64,000 bases of DNA from Buttiauxella sp035271705. Lineage in GTDB: Bacteria > Pseudomonadota > Gammaproteobacteria > Enterobacterales > Enterobacteriaceae. The notes under the pieces were generated by a model, which was given only the letters and a program-made list of their open reading frames with translations, made no database searches and was not told the origin of the DNA. Of the stretch, positions 8,576-16,862 are shown in pieces (within the stretch, counting starts at the first letter, position 1; every line of letters starts with the position of its first letter). The stretch covers positions 1 through 64,000 of the forward strand of contig NZ_DATERI010000212.1 in the NCBI RefSeq assembly GCF_035271705.1, given 5' to 3'. Made by a program: the position numbers and the translations under genes.

Positions 8576-9061
8576 ATGGTCTGGATAGATTACGCCATTA
8601 TTGCAGTTATCGGCTTTTCGGCTCTGATTAGTGTTATTCGTGGGTTTGTGCGTGAAGCGTTATCGCTTGTGACCTGGGGTTGTGCTTTCTTTGTCGCCAG
8701 TCATTACTACACTTACCTGTCAGTTTGGTTCACTGGCTTTGACGACGAACTGGTACGTAACGGAATAGCTATTGCGATACTGTTTATCGCGACACTCATC
8801 GTCGGTGCGATAGTCAATTATGTGATTAGCGCACTGGTTGAGAAGACCGGCCTGTCGGGTACAGACAGGGTGTTGGGGATCTGTTTTGGTGCTTTACGTG
8901 GAGCGCTGATCGTCGCCGCCATTCTGTTCTTTCTTGATACGTTTACTGGTTTTTCGAAGAGTGACGACTGGCAAAAGTCGCAGCTTATTCCGCAATTCAG
9001 TTTCATCATCAGATGGTTCTTTGACTATCTGCAAAGCTCGTCAAGTTTCTTACCCCGGTAA
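8576..9061 (+). CDS. cvpA: Colicin V production protein CvpA
   Basis: 161 residues from the ATG at 8576 (MVWIDYAIIAVIGF); an upstream TTG at 8570 would add two residues but the family begins with MVWID. CvpA is an inner-membrane protein with four predicted membrane segments (about 4-24, 30-52, 62-86, 102-122). It is needed for colicin V export and for bile and envelope stress tolerance; its molecular activity is not known. The VRNGIAIAILFIATLIVGAIVN segment is a conserved family block. It is cotranscribed with purF under PurR control. Confidence 0.94.
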   Translation: MVWIDYAIIAVIGFSALISVIRGFVREALSLVTWGCAFFVASHYYTYLSVWFTGFDDELVRNGIAIAILFIATLIVGAIVNYVISALVEKTGLSGTDRVLGICFGALRGALIVAAILFFLDTFTGFSKSDDWQKSQLIPQFSFIIRWFFDYLQSSSSFLPR

Positions 9062-9100
9062 TCGTATCGGGGGGTTGTGGCTTAATGAGGAAAAGACAAC

Positions 9101-10618
9101 ATGTGCGGTATTGTCGGTATCGCCGGTTTTATGCCGGTCAACCAGTCTATTTATGACGCGTTAACGGTGCTTCAGCATCGTGGGCAGGATGCCGCGGGCA
9201 TCGTCACCATTGATGCCTTAAACTGTTTTCGTCTGCGTAAAGCTAATGGTCTGGTGAGCGATGTATTTGGTGCCATTCACATGCAACGCTTGCAGGGAAA
9301 CATGGGCATCGGCCATGTGCGTTACCCTACAGCGGGTAGCTCGAGTGCCTCTGAAGCCCAGCCTTTCTATGTGAACTCTCCGTACGGCATTACTCTTGCA
9401 CACAACGGTAACCTGACGAACGCCCACGAACTGCGCCAAAAGCTGTTCGAAGAAAAGCGTCGTCATATCAACACCACTTCTGATTCCGAAATCCTGCTCA
9501 ATATCTTCGCCAGCGAGCTGGATAACTTCCGCAACTATCCGCTGGAAGCTGACAACATTTTTGCCGCCATTGCTGCAACTAACCGCCAGATCCGTGGCGC
9601 TTATGCGTGTGTTGCGATGATCATCGGCCACGGCATGGTGGCGTTCCGCGACCCAAATGGCATCCGTCCTCTGGTGATGGGTAAACGCGATTTGGGTGAT
9701 GGGCGTACCGAATATATGGTGGCGTCCGAAAGTGTGGCGCTTGATACACTGGGCTTCGAATTCCTGCGTGATATCGCGCCGGGCGAAGCTGTGTATATCA
9801 CCGAGAAAGGTCAGTTGTTCACACGCCAGTGTGCCGACAACCCGACCAGCAATCCTTGCCTGTTTGAATATGTCTATTTTGCGCGCCCAGACTCCTTTAT
9901 CGACAAGATTTCTGTGTACAGCGCACGCGTTGAAATGGGCAAAAAACTCGGCGAGAAAATTGCTCGCGAGTGGGAAGATTTGGATATCGATGTGGTTATC
10001 CCTATCCCTGAAACTTCCTGTGATATCGCGCTGGAAATCGCTCGTATTCTTGATAAACCGTACCGCCAGGGCTTCGTGAAGAACCGCTACGTTGGCCGTA
10101 CCTTTATCATGCCGGGCCAGCAGCTGCGTCGTAAATCTGTGCGTCGTAAACTCAACGCCAACCGTGCTGAGTTCCGCGATAAGAATGTGCTGCTGGTGGA
10201 TGACTCCATTGTCCGCGGGACGACTTCTGAGCAGATTATCGAGATGGCACGCGAAGCGGGTGCGAAGAAAGTGTACCTCGCGTCTGCAGCACCAGAAATT
10301 CGTTTCCCGAACGTCTATGGCATCGATATGCCAAGCGCGAACGAACTGATTGCTCATGGCCGTGAAGTTGATGAAATTCGCCAGTTGATCGGCGCCGACG
10401 GTTTGATTTTCCAGGACCTGGACGATCTGATTGAAGCGGTTCGCGTTGAGAACCCGGATATCACTCAGTTTGAATGCTCTGTGTTTAACGGCATTTATGT
10501 GACTAAAGATGTTGACCAGGAATACCTTGAGTATCTTGAGTCACTGCGTAATGACGATTCGAAAGCTGTACAGCGTCAAAACGAAGTGGAAAACTTAGAG
10601 ATGCACAACGAAGGTTAA
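9101..10618 (+). CDS. purF: Amidophosphoribosyltransferase
   Basis: 505 residues. PurF catalyses the first committed step of purine synthesis, making 5-phosphoribosylamine from PRPP and glutamine. The N-terminal Ntn-type glutaminase domain has its catalytic Cys2 at the very start (MCGIVGIAGF) with R74/D-type motifs such as HVRYPTAGSSS and NGNLTNAHEL. The C-terminal PRTase domain contains the PRPP motif NVLLVDDSIVRGTTSEQ (about residues 363-379) and the allosteric nucleotide region. It lies 39 bases after cvpA. A strong 11-bp hairpin follows. Confidence 0.97.
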   Translation: MCGIVGIAGFMPVNQSIYDALTVLQHRGQDAAGIVTIDALNCFRLRKANGLVSDVFGAIHMQRLQGNMGIGHVRYPTAGSSSASEAQPFYVNSPYGITLAHNGNLTNAHELRQKLFEEKRRHINTTSDSEILLNIFASELDNFRNYPLEADNIFAAIAATNRQIRGAYACVAMIIGHGMVAFRDPNGIRPLVMGKRDLGDGRTEYMVASESVALDTLGFEFLRDIAPGEAVYITEKGQLFTRQCADNPTSNPCLFEYVYFARPDSFIDKISVYSARVEMGKKLGEKIAREWEDLDIDVVIPIPETSCDIALEIARILDKPYRQGFVKNRYVGRTFIMPGQQLRRKSVRRKLNANRAEFRDKNVLLVDDSIVRGTTSEQIIEMAREAGAKKVYLASAAPEIRFPNVYGIDMPSANELIAHGREVDEIRQLIGADGLIFQDLDDLIEAVRVENPDITQFECSVFNGIYVTKDVDQEYLEYLESLRNDDSKAVQRQNEVENLEMHNEG

Positions 10619-10629
10619 CCCTGTCCTCA

Positions 10630-10667
10630 CGCTAACCCTCCCCTCGCGTAGAGGGTTAGCGCTTCTT
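10630..10667 (+). terminator. Hairpin after purF
   Basis: Perfect 11-bp inverted repeat CGCTAACCCTC (10630-10640) and GAGGGTTAGCG (10651-10661) with a 10-base loop, followed by the weak run CTTCTT. Likely the cvpA-purF terminator, though the short T run may allow read-through into ubiX. Confidence 0.65.
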
Positions 10668-10728
10668 GCATCGCCGCTCATCTTACGGCAAAGTCAGCCC
10701 AGATAAACTTCTTGGGCGAACGCAAAAT

Positions 10729-11298
10729 ATGAAACGGCTAATTGTTGGGATTTCAGGTGCCAGTGGCGCAACGTATGGTGTGCGACTGCTTCAGGTGCTG
10801 CAACAATTACCGGATATCGAAACTCATCTCATCTTGAGCAATGCTGCTCGCCAAACCCTTGCGCTAGAAACCGATATATCCCTGCGAGAGGTGCAAGCGC
10901 TGGCTGATGTGGTTCATGATGCCCGGGATATCGCCGCCAGCCTCTCCTCAGGCTCTTTTAAGACACATGGCATGGTTATATTGCCGTGCTCAATCAAAAC
11001 CCTTTCTGGCATTGTTCACAGCTATACAGACGGCCTGCTAACGCGTGCGGCGGATGTGGTGCTTAAAGAGCGTCGTCCTTTGGTCCTTTGTGTGCGCGAA
11101 ACACCGCTTCATCTTGGCCATTTGCGCTTAATGACGCAGGCAGCCGAGTTGGGGGCGGTGATTATGCCCCCTATGCCTGCGTTCTATCATCGTCCGCAGA
11201 GCGTGCAGGATATTATCGACCAGACGGTCAATCGGGTACTCGACCAGTTTGATATTGAGCTTCCGCAAGACCTGTTCACCCGTTGGGCTGGCGCATAA
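10729..11298 (+). CDS. ubiX: Flavin prenyltransferase UbiX
   Basis: 189 residues from ATG 10729; a longer frame from 10666 runs through the purF terminator region and lacks family support. UbiX attaches a dimethylallyl group to FMN to make prenylated FMN, the cofactor of the UbiD decarboxylase in ubiquinone synthesis. The family N-terminus LIVGISGASGATYGVRLLQ binds FMN, and the conserved PCSIKTLSGI, VLCVRETPLHLGHLRLM and AVIMPPMPAFYHRP blocks are all present. Confidence 0.95.
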   Translation: MKRLIVGISGASGATYGVRLLQVLQQLPDIETHLILSNAARQTLALETDISLREVQALADVVHDARDIAASLSSGSFKTHGMVILPCSIKTLSGIVHSYTDGLLTRAADVVLKERRPLVLCVRETPLHLGHLRLMTQAAELGAVIMPPMPAFYHRPQSVQDIIDQTVNRVLDQFDIELPQDLFTRWAGA

Positions 11299-11324
11299 GC
11301 ATGCCCGTGTGGTGCATCACAAAA

Positions 11325-11351
11325 CCCAACGCCTCAAAATGGGGCGTTTTT
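11325..11351 (+). terminator. Terminator after ubiX
   Basis: AACGCC (11328-11333) pairs with GGCGTT (11343-11348), and the T run extends to 11350. A compact intrinsic terminator isolating the nitrogen-regulated argT region downstream. Confidence 0.72.
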
Positions 11352-11501
11352 GTAACCCCGATCACTTCCAGAACATTTATCCGCTATTTTCCACCGTTAA
11401 TGCTTTTCCCTCAGACCAGACCTGCTATCTTTCATTTCTGTGACAGAGTTGTAACTATTTTTTAACACAATAATGCGCACTTTCTTTCACGCAAGAAAAA
11501 G

Positions 11502-11517
11502 TGGCATGAGAACTGCA
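11502..11517 (+). promoter_or_regulatory. Sigma-54 promoter of argT
   Basis: TGGCATGAGAACTGCA has the GG (11503-11504) and GC (11515-11516) dinucleotides exactly 10 bases apart, as sigma-54 requires. It lies about 75 bases upstream of the argT start. A single good NtrC half-site (TGGTGCA, 11310-11316) lies about 190 bases upstream; its left half is poor. E. coli and Salmonella argT are known nitrogen-regulated genes. Confidence 0.78.
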
Positions 11518-11592
11518 ACTCCAAATCAGCAACACAGAAAAAACACAACACACATTACACATAATAAGATAAGTCAAACTTGAGGGTTACGT

Positions 11593-12375
11593 ATGAAAAA
11601 GCAAGTTCTCGCTCTGTCTTTACTGCTTGGCTTGAGCACCACAGCAAGCGTCTTTGCAGCCCTTCCACAGAGCCTTCGTCTTGGTACGGACACGACATAC
11701 GCACCGTTTTCTTCTAAAGATGCAAAAGGGGATTTTGTTGGTTTCGATATCGATCTCGGCAATGAGCTCTGTAAGCGCATTAATACGAAATGTACGTGGG
11801 TTTCAAGTGACTTTGATGCGCTGATTCCATCGCTTAAAGCGAAGAAAATTGACGCCATCATCTCCTCACTGTCCATCACTGAAAAGCGCCAGCAAGAGAT
11901 TGCCTTCTCAGACAAATTGTATGCTGCTGATTCCCGCTTAATTGCCGTTAAAGGCTCCCCGGTTAACCCGACTCTTGAGTCGCTCAAAGGCAAGCATGTA
12001 GGCGTGTTGCAGGGTTCAACCCAAGAATCGTTTGCTAATGCCGAATGGCGTACAAAAGGCATTGATGTGGTGGCTTACGCCAACCAGGACCTGATTTATT
12101 CCGATCTGGCAGCGGGTCGTCTGGATGCCGCTTTCCAGGATGAAACTGCGGCGAGCGAAGGGTTCCTGAAACTGCCAGCGGGTAAAGAATATGCGTTCGC
12201 AGGCCCGTCGGTGAAAAACAAACAGTACTTTGGTGATGGCACCGGTATTGGCTTGCGTAAGGACGATGTTGAGCTGAAAGCTGCTTTTGACAAAGCACTG
12301 GCAGAGATGCGTAAAGACGGAACTTACGACAAATTTGCTAAGAAGTACTTCGATTTTAATGTTTACGGTGAATAA
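11593..12375 (+). CDS. argT: Lysine/arginine/ornithine-binding periplasmic protein
   Basis: 260 residues. ArgT (LAO protein) captures lysine, arginine and ornithine in the periplasm and delivers them to the HisQMP membrane complex. A signal peptide ends near residue 22 (LSTTASVFA then ALPQSLRLG). The mature part is a cluster 3-type solute-binding fold with the family blocks GTDTTYAPFSSKDAKG, GFDIDLGNELCKRI, SSLSITEKRQQEIAFSD and GVLQGSTQESFA. It shares most of its sequence with HisJ encoded next, reflecting an old tandem duplication. It has its own sigma-54 promoter and is followed by a hairpin. Confidence 0.95.
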   Translation: MKKQVLALSLLLGLSTTASVFAALPQSLRLGTDTTYAPFSSKDAKGDFVGFDIDLGNELCKRINTKCTWVSSDFDALIPSLKAKKIDAIISSLSITEKRQQEIAFSDKLYAADSRLIAVKGSPVNPTLESLKGKHVGVLQGSTQESFANAEWRTKGIDVVAYANQDLIYSDLAAGRLDAAFQDETAASEGFLKLPAGKEYAFAGPSVKNKQYFGDGTGIGLRKDDVELKAAFDKALAEMRKDGTYDKFAKKYFDFNVYGE

Positions 12376-12393
12376 GTTTATCCCTTAGTCTGT

Positions 12394-12423
12394 AGCCCGG
12401 TTATGCTTTGATGCAGCCGGGCT
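12394..12423 (+). terminator. Hairpin after argT
   Basis: AGCCCGG (12394-12400) pairs with CCGGGCT (12417-12423) across a 16-base loop; no T run follows. It could protect the argT 3' end or weakly terminate transcription before the hisJ promoter region. Confidence 0.45.
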
Positions 12424-12453
12424 GAATAGAATTGCAATCTAACCAAAGCCAGT

Positions 12454-12521
12454 TGCACATTAGTGGTGCAAATATTTAGCCATGCACCAAAATGGTGTAT
12501 CGCTTGCATCTTGGTGGTGCA
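12454..12521 (+). promoter_or_regulatory. Three tandem NtrC-type enhancer sites upstream of hisJ
   Basis: Three 17-bp elements match the NtrC dyad consensus TGCACCA-N3-TGGTGCA: 12454-12470 (TGCACATTAGTGGTGCA), 12483-12499 (TGCACCAAAATGGTGTA, nearly perfect) and 12505-12521 (TGCATCTTGGTGGTGCA). Centres are 29 and 22 bases apart. They sit about 80-150 bases upstream of the sigma-54 promoter at 12602, the right distance for NtrC oligomers to contact sigma-54 polymerase by looping. Confidence 0.82.
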
Positions 12522-12601
12522 ATGGGGTTTTGAGTTCTTTATGACGCGCCATAATGACGCGCCAGAAAGGCAAAAAAACACTATTATTGAGATGCATAAA
12601 T

Positions 12602-12617
12602 TGGCATGGAACATGCG
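12602..12617 (+). promoter_or_regulatory. Sigma-54 promoter of hisJQMP
   Basis: TGGCATGGAACATGCG has GG at 12603-12604 and GC at 12615-12616 with exactly 10 bases between. Transcription would begin near 12628, leaving a leader of about 45 bases before hisJ. Together with the upstream NtrC sites it predicts induction under nitrogen limitation. Confidence 0.8.
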
Positions 12618-12672
12618 ATTTTATCCGGTTAAAAAGTAACCGCTTATAAAAACAGTCTAAACGAGGATAATT

Positions 12673-13455
12673 ATGAACAAGCAGATCATTGCTCTTTCTT
12701 TGGTACTGGCTTTTTCCAGTGTTTCCACAGCTTTCGCCGCTATTCCTAAGAATTTACGCATAGGTACAGACCCAACTTACGCCCCGTTTGAATCGAAAAA
12801 CGCTCAAGGGGAATTGATCGGTTTTGATATCGATCTGGCAAAAGAACTCTGTAAACGCATCGAAACCCACTGCACCTTCGTGGAAAACCCACTGGATGCG
12901 CTGATCCCTTCATTGAAAGCGAAAAAAATCGACGCCATTATGTCGTCCCTTTCCATCACTGAAAAACGCCAACAAGAAATTGCCTTCACCGACAAACTGT
13001 ACGCAGCAGACTCGCGTTTAGTGGTCGCGAAAGGTTCTGCAATTCAGCCAACGCTTGAGGCACTCAAGGGTAAGCGCATTGGTGTTCTGCAGGGTACGAC
13101 ACAAGAAACCTTCGGTAATGAGCACTGGGCGCCTAAAGGCATCGAGATTGTCTCTTATCAGGGGCAGGATTCTATTTACGCTGACCTGACTGCTGGCCGT
13201 ATCGACGCCGCATTCCAGGACGAAGTTGCTGCGAGTGAAGGTTTCCTGAAACAGCCTGTTGGTAAGGATTATCAGTTTGGTGGTCCGTCAATTAAAGACG
13301 ACAAACTGTTTGGCGTAGGCACGGGTATGGGTCTGCGTAAAGACGATACCGAATTACGCGAAGCACTGAACAAAGCGTTTGCCGAAATGCGCAAAGATGG
13401 GACTTACGAGAAGTTAGCGAAGAAATACTTCGACTTCGATGTTTACGGTGGTTAA
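12673..13455 (+). CDS. hisJ: Histidine-binding periplasmic protein
   Basis: 260 residues. HisJ binds L-histidine, less tightly arginine and lysine, in the periplasm and docks on HisQM. The signal peptide ends near residue 22 (SSVSTAFA then AIPKNLRIG). The mature protein aligns with ArgT over its whole length; both keep the paired Cys (CKRIETHC) that forms the family disulphide, the GTDPTYAPFESK ligand loop and the GVLQGTTQETFG hinge block. A strong hairpin between hisJ and hisQ probably keeps binding protein levels well above the membrane subunits. Confidence 0.95.
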   Translation: MNKQIIALSLVLAFSSVSTAFAAIPKNLRIGTDPTYAPFESKNAQGELIGFDIDLAKELCKRIETHCTFVENPLDALIPSLKAKKIDAIMSSLSITEKRQQEIAFTDKLYAADSRLVVAKGSAIQPTLEALKGKRIGVLQGTTQETFGNEHWAPKGIEIVSYQGQDSIYADLTAGRIDAAFQDEVAASEGFLKQPVGKDYQFGGPSIKDDKLFGVGTGMGLRKDDTELREALNKAFAEMRKDGTYEKLAKKYFDFDVYGG

Positions 13456-13471
13456 CAGTCACCAGTGGTTC

Positions 13472-13500
13472 AACCTGCCCGGAAAGGGCAGGTTAGGTTT
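13472..13500 (+). terminator. Attenuating hairpin between hisJ and hisQ
   Basis: Perfect 9-bp stem AACCTGCCC (13472-13480) and GGGCAGGTT (13486-13494) with a 5-base loop, followed by AGGTTTGT. It sits where Salmonella has REP sequences between hisJ and hisQ, and would favour hisJ message over hisQMP. Confidence 0.65.
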
Positions 13501-13529
13501 GTGCAGACACTGACGACAGGATACGCACC

Positions 13530-14216
13530 ATGCTGTACGGTTTTTCTGAAGTAATCTTTAAAGGGGCCATCGTCACGCTGGAATTGGCGCTAACCTCCGT
13601 CATCCTCTCCGTTATTATCGGTCTGGCCGGAGCAGGTGCTAAGTTATCCAAAAACCGCCCGTTGGCCTTGTTGTTCGAAGGTTATACCACCTTAATTCGT
13701 GGTGTACCGGACCTGGTGTTGATGCTGCTGATTTTCTATGGCCTGCAAATGGCACTCAATTTATTAACCGACTCGCTGGGTGTCGGACAGTTTGATATCG
13801 ACCCAATGGTCGCGGGTATCATTACGCTCGGCTTTATCTACGGCGCCTATTTTACCGAAACATTCCGTGGCGCATTCCTCGCTGTCCCACGCGGGCATAT
13901 CGAAGCCGCAACCGCCTTTGGTTTTACCGGTTCTCAAATATTTCGCCGCATTCTGTTCCCGGCCATGATGCGCTTCGCGCTTCCGGGGATTGGTAACAAC
14001 TGGCAGGTTATTTTAAAAGCAACCGCACTGGTTTCATTGTTAGGCCTGGAAGATGTGGTGAAAGCCACGCAACTGGCCGGGAAAAGTACCTGGCAGCCAT
14101 TCTACTTTGCGATTGTTGCCGGGATTATTTACCTGATCTTTACCACGGTATCGAACGGTGTTTTGCTCTGGCTTGAGCGCCGCTACTCGGTTGGTGTGAA
14201 GAGGGCTGAGCTATGA
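13530..14216 (+). CDS. hisQ: Histidine/basic amino acid ABC transporter permease HisQ
   Basis: 228 residues. HisQ pairs with HisM to form the membrane channel. It shows about five hydrophobic segments and the BPD-type coupling signature around EAATAFGFTGSQIFRRILFPAM (about residues 127-149), which contacts the HisP ATPase. The LIRGVPDLVLMLLIFYGLQ stretch is a family block. Its stop overlaps the hisM start by four bases (ATGA at 14213-14216), so the two permeases are translationally coupled. Confidence 0.95.
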   Translation: MLYGFSEVIFKGAIVTLELALTSVILSVIIGLAGAGAKLSKNRPLALLFEGYTTLIRGVPDLVLMLLIFYGLQMALNLLTDSLGVGQFDIDPMVAGIITLGFIYGAYFTETFRGAFLAVPRGHIEAATAFGFTGSQIFRRILFPAMMRFALPGIGNNWQVILKATALVSLLGLEDVVKATQLAGKSTWQPFYFAIVAGIIYLIFTTVSNGVLLWLERRYSVGVKRAEL

Positions 14217-14929
14217 TCGAAATTATTCAGGAATACTGGAAAGCCCTGCTGTGGACTGACGGATATCGCTTTACCGGAGTTGCTATCACGCTATGGCTGC
14301 TGATTTCCTCGGTGGTGATGGGCGGGATTATGGCGCTGTTCCTGGCGATTGGCCGTGTATCGAGCAACAAGTTTATTGCTTTCCCCATCTGGTTGTTCAC
14401 CTACATTTTCCGTGGTACGCCATTGTATGTGCAACTGCTGGTGTTCTACTCCGGCATGTACACGCTGGAAGTGGTGAAAGGCACCGTGTTACTCAATGAG
14501 TTTTTCCGCAGCGGCTTGAACTGTACCGTGCTGGCGCTGACGTTAAATACCTGTGCCTATACTACCGAAATCTTTGCCGGGGCGATTCGCTCGGTGCCGC
14601 ACGGTGAAATTGAAGCCGCTCGTGCTTACGGTTTCTCGCCATTCAAATTGTACCGTTGCATTATTTTGCCATCCGCGCTGCGTATCGCGCTGCCTGCGTA
14701 CAGCAATGAAGTGATTTTGATGCTGCACTCCACGGCGCTGGCGTTTACTGCCACGGTACCTGATCTGTTGAAGATCGCCCGTGATATCAACTCCGCGACT
14801 TACCAACCGTTTACGGCGTTTGGCATCGCGGCGGTGTTATATCTGATTATTTCTTACGTCCTGATAAGCCTGTTCCGCAAAGCCGAGCAGCGTTTTATGC
14901 AGCACGTTAAACCCAGTTCTTCGCACTGA
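14213..14929 (+). CDS. hisM: Histidine/basic amino acid ABC transporter permease HisM
   Basis: 238 residues. Second permease of the HisQMP2 complex. It has five to six membrane segments, the family block YIFRGTPLYVQLLVFYSGMY, and the coupling signature HGEIEAARAYGFSPFKLYRCI (about residues 125-145) that binds HisP. It starts inside the hisQ stop codon and ends nine bases before hisP. Confidence 0.95.
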   Translation: MIEIIQEYWKALLWTDGYRFTGVAITLWLLISSVVMGGIMALFLAIGRVSSNKFIAFPIWLFTYIFRGTPLYVQLLVFYSGMYTLEVVKGTVLLNEFFRSGLNCTVLALTLNTCAYTTEIFAGAIRSVPHGEIEAARAYGFSPFKLYRCIILPSALRIALPAYSNEVILMLHSTALAFTATVPDLLKIARDINSATYQPFTAFGIAAVLYLIISYVLISLFRKAEQRFMQHVKPSSSH

Positions 14930-14938
14930 GTAATTCCC

Positions 14939-15712
14939 ATGGCTGAAAATAAATTAAACGTTACTGATTTGCACAAACGCTACGGCGAACATGAAGTGCT
15001 TAAAGGGGTTTCTCTGCGTGCAAATGCGGGGGATGTGATTAGCATTATCGGGTCGTCTGGTTCAGGGAAAAGTACCTTCCTGCGCTGTATTAACTTCCTC
15101 GAGAAGCCAAGCGAAGGGACGATTGTGGTCAGCAACCAGAACATCAACCTGGTGCGCGACACTGACGGGCAGCTCAAAGTTGCTGACAAAAATCAGCTCC
15201 GTTTGCTGCGCACACGCTTGACGATGGTGTTCCAGCACTTCAACTTGTGGAGCCACATGACGGTGCTGGAAAACGTCATGGAAGCGCCGATTCAAGTGTT
15301 GGGCCTGAGTAAGCTCGAAGCGAAAGAGCGCGCTATTAAGTACCTGGCAAAAGTCGGCATCGATGAGCGCCAGCAGGCAAAATATCCGGTGCATCTTTCT
15401 GGTGGCCAACAGCAGCGTGTCTCTATTGCGCGTGCGCTTGCTATGGAACCAGAAGTGTTGCTGTTCGATGAACCGACTTCCGCGCTCGATCCAGAGCTTG
15501 TGGGTGAAGTGCTGCGTATTATGCAGAAGCTCGCTGAAGAGGGGAAAACCATGGTGGTGGTGACACATGAAATGGATTTTGCGCGTCATGTTTCAAACCA
15601 TGTGATCTTCTTGCATCAGGGTTTAATCGAGGAAGAAGGGACGCCAGCAGAGTTGTTTGGTAATCCGAAGAGTGCGCGTTTGCAGCAGTTTTTATCGGGT
15701 TCGCTGAAGTAG
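14939..15712 (+). CDS. hisP: ATP-binding subunit of the histidine/basic amino acid transporter
   Basis: 257 residues. HisP dimers hydrolyse ATP to drive import through HisQM of ligands brought by HisJ or ArgT. Walker A is GSSGSGKST (about residues 39-47), the ABC signature is LSGGQQQRVSIARALA (about 154-169), Walker B is EVLLFDEPTSALDPE and the switch histidine is in VVVTHEMDFA. It ends the operon; a weak hairpin (about 15731-15755) lies after it. Confidence 0.97.
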   Translation: MAENKLNVTDLHKRYGEHEVLKGVSLRANAGDVISIIGSSGSGKSTFLRCINFLEKPSEGTIVVSNQNINLVRDTDGQLKVADKNQLRLLRTRLTMVFQHFNLWSHMTVLENVMEAPIQVLGLSKLEAKERAIKYLAKVGIDERQQAKYPVHLSGGQQQRVSIARALAMEPEVLLFDEPTSALDPELVGEVLRIMQKLAEEGKTMVVVTHEMDFARHVSNHVIFLHQGLIEEEGTPAELFGNPKSARLQQFLSGSLK

Positions 15713-15889
15713 CGATCCTTCGTCCACATCTCGCTCTGGCAAATTGTCAGGGCGAGAGCTGTAAGCCTTGTTAATTTTCCGTTCACCAAAGCGTTCTGCG
15801 TTCTCAAATACTTCTGCTAACGGTGAACGGAAAAACTGCACGACTGACATATGACACTCTGGAAAATCGATGCGCTCCGACGTAATCAC
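15692..15889 (-). CDS. Possible small protein convergent with hisP
   Basis: A minus-strand frame of 65 codons from GTG 15889, or 52 codons from ATG 15850 (MSVVQFFRSPLAEVFEN), overlaps the last 21 bases of hisP. The amino acid composition is ordinary (charged, no membrane segment), and codon use looks like neighbouring genes. Ribosome-binding sites are weak for both starts, and the frame remains open upstream of the GTG with no ATG. I do not recognise the family. It lies where E. coli carries an unrelated gene (yfcI/rpnB) and may be a remnant or a chance frame. Confidence 0.22.
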   Translation of the reverse strand: MITSERIDFPECHMSVVQFFRSPLAEVFENAERFGERKINKAYSSRPDNLPERDVDEGSLLQRTR

Positions 15890-15953
15890 CAGCGTTAATC
15901 TATTTAAAGAGAACTTTCGGTGAGCGTTTCAGCATGAATTCTGCAAATTAATA

Positions 15954-16847
15954 TCAACGCACCACATCCCCCAACGCTTCCTCCAAATCATACCAACGGA
16001 ACCCAAACCCTGACTCTTCAAGCCGCTTAGGTAGCGCTCGTTGCCCGCCTAACACCAATACCGACGATTCCCCCATCATCATTTTGACCGCTGTCGCCGG
16101 GGCGCGCATAAACGCCGGGCGATTTAGCACATGGCCGAGAGCGTGAGAGAACTGTTCGTTACGTACCGGATAAGGCGAAACCATATTAAACGGCCCACGC
16201 AGGTCATTATTCAGCAACCACAGAATACCGTTGACCATATCGTCGATATGAATCCAGGCCAGATATTGCCGACCGTCGCCCATCGGGCCACCCAGACCTA
16301 AGCGGAATAAAGGCAAAAGCTTCGCCAGAATCCCGCCTTTTGGTGCGAAAACTACACCAGTACGCAGCAGGCAGACACGCGTCTGTTCGCTCTGCGCACC
16401 GCAGGCAATTTGTTCCCAGCGGGCGCAAAGTTTATGGGTAAATTCATTGTGCGGCGGTTCATCTTCGTTGACGACCACTTCGCCGAGATCGCCGTAGTAG
16501 CCTGCGGCAGAACCGGAGATAAGCACTGAAGGCGGTTTCTGGCTTGCTTTAAACATCTCCACCAGACGCTCGGTGATTTGCCAGCGGCTGTGACACAATC
16601 GCTGTTTTTGCGCCTCGGTCCAGCGTTTATCGGCAATCGGTTCGCCAGCCAGGTTGATAACCGCATCAAATCCATCAAGATTGGGATGCTCATTCAACCC
16701 TTTCCAGAAGGTCACTTTCGGATCAAAAAGTGCCCGGGCTTTATCGGGATTTCGGGTAACGATGGTGACATCGTGCCCCAATACCAGCAAGCGTGGCACC
16801 AGATGGCTGCCTATCAGTCCTGTTCCACCGGTAATCAGTATCTGCAT
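15954..16847 (-). CDS. yfcH: TIGR01777-type epimerase/SDR family protein YfcH
   Basis: 297 residues. Extended short-chain dehydrogenase fold with NAD(P)-binding motif GGTGLIGSHLVPRL at residues 7-20 and the active-site region around GSAAGYYGDLGE (about 122-133), where the YxxxK arrangement is altered as in this family. The C-terminal DUF1731 part (LGGQRALPKRLEESGFGFRW) is present. The substrate is not known to me. It follows folX by 15 bases on the minus strand, forming a folX-yfcH pair. Confidence 0.92.
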   Translation of the reverse strand: MQILITGGTGLIGSHLVPRLLVLGHDVTIVTRNPDKARALFDPKVTFWKGLNEHPNLDGFDAVINLAGEPIADKRWTEAQKQRLCHSRWQITERLVEMFKASQKPPSVLISGSAAGYYGDLGEVVVNEDEPPHNEFTHKLCARWEQIACGAQSEQTRVCLLRTGVVFAPKGGILAKLLPLFRLGLGGPMGDGRQYLAWIHIDDMVNGILWLLNNDLRGPFNMVSPYPVRNEQFSHALGHVLNRPAFMRAPATAVKMMMGESSVLVLGGQRALPKRLEESGFGFRWYDLEEALGDVVR

Positions 16848-16862
16848 GGTCGTCTCCAGCTT

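Noticed and set aside
9218..10357. 379-codon minus-strand frame opposite purF
   Set aside because: Shadow of purF with no family resemblance.
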